NCBI RefSeq assembly: GCF_050627025.1
Contig: NZ_CP192473.1
Direction: 5' to 3' (one strand)
DNA from: Variovorax paradoxus_P
Lineage (GTDB): Bacteria > Pseudomonadota > Gammaproteobacteria > Burkholderiales > Burkholderiaceae_C
DNA length: 64,000 nt
Translations under genes and position numbers: made by a program
The notes under the pieces: model-generated
What the model was told of the DNA's origin: nothing
Database searches by the model: none
What the model saw: only the letters and a program-made list of their open reading frames with translations
In this document: positions 63,943-64,000 of the stretch, piece after piece
Layout of the letters: every line of letters starts with the position of its first letter
Position numbering within the stretch: position 1 is the stretch's first letter

Positions 63943-64000
63943 GGAGTGCAAGCATCGTGTCGCACTCTGTTGATGTGGCCTGCGTTCTACTTGACGGAAG

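Overview
The window is GC-rich DNA with betaproteobacterial-type genes: a fused indolepyruvate ferredoxin oxidoreductase beside an Lrp regulator, a type II secretion (T2SS)-like cluster, and RepB/recombinase remnants. I infer a member of the Burkholderiales, probably Comamonadaceae and perhaps Variovorax. This placement rests on gene content and was not tested by any search. I saw no rRNA, tRNA or CRISPR array.

1-10 kb is a decayed accessory region. A membrane-anchored zinc metallopeptidase is followed by a CxxC-finger protein and a serine recombinase. The recombinase carries a frameshift and is split by a complete IS66 element (3253-6362) with 24-bp inverted repeats and an 8-bp target duplication. 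The recombinase tail runs into a RepB C-terminal fragment. Then come two frameshifted small genes and an internally deleted IS110 transposase.

10.3-44.3 kb is the centre of the window: about 34 kb on the minus strand with almost no gaps and many ATGA/GTGA stop-start overlaps. In transcription order the first block encodes a rhodanese-like exported protein, two giant Ig-like/beta-helix proteins (1671 and about 2115 aa), a membrane zinc-ribbon/glutaredoxin protein, a 1513-aa RHS/YD-repeat protein ending in an HEYVH metallopeptidase-like tip, and a small exported putative immunity protein. The toxin tip and immunity gene are visibly AT-rich. The second block starts after a 234-bp gap. It encodes a 1323-aa exported Ig/FN3-like protein, GspG, GspF, GspE, GspL/PilM-N-like, PilO-like, GspC/PilP-like, a secretin lipoprotein with a C-terminal cohesin-like domain, three further pseudopilins, a second rhodanese-like protein, a transglutaminase-like protein and a small secreted Cys protein. 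I propose that these form one system: a T2SS-like machine devoted to exporting or displaying giant surface proteins and an RHS toxin, with periplasmic folding and modification helpers. This is an inference from gene order.

45-48 kb holds a membrane protein, a beheaded AlpA-type regulator, a strong hairpin, and a tyrosine recombinase with an unusual active site whose upstream region is flanked by perfect 15-bp inverted repeats. 48-52.4 kb is ordinary chromosome (indolepyruvate ferredoxin oxidoreductase and a divergent Lrp regulator). 53-55 kb is a mobilization module (relaxase, MobC-like protein, 30-bp palindrome). 55.5-61.6 kb has an IS110 end fragment followed by a minus-strand set of envelope-acting or unknown proteins: an alpha/beta hydrolase, a helical protein, a lipoprotein, a two-domain peptidoglycan hydrolase and an unknown protein. 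The window ends with a divergent YaaW-like protein carrying a long extra C-terminal region.
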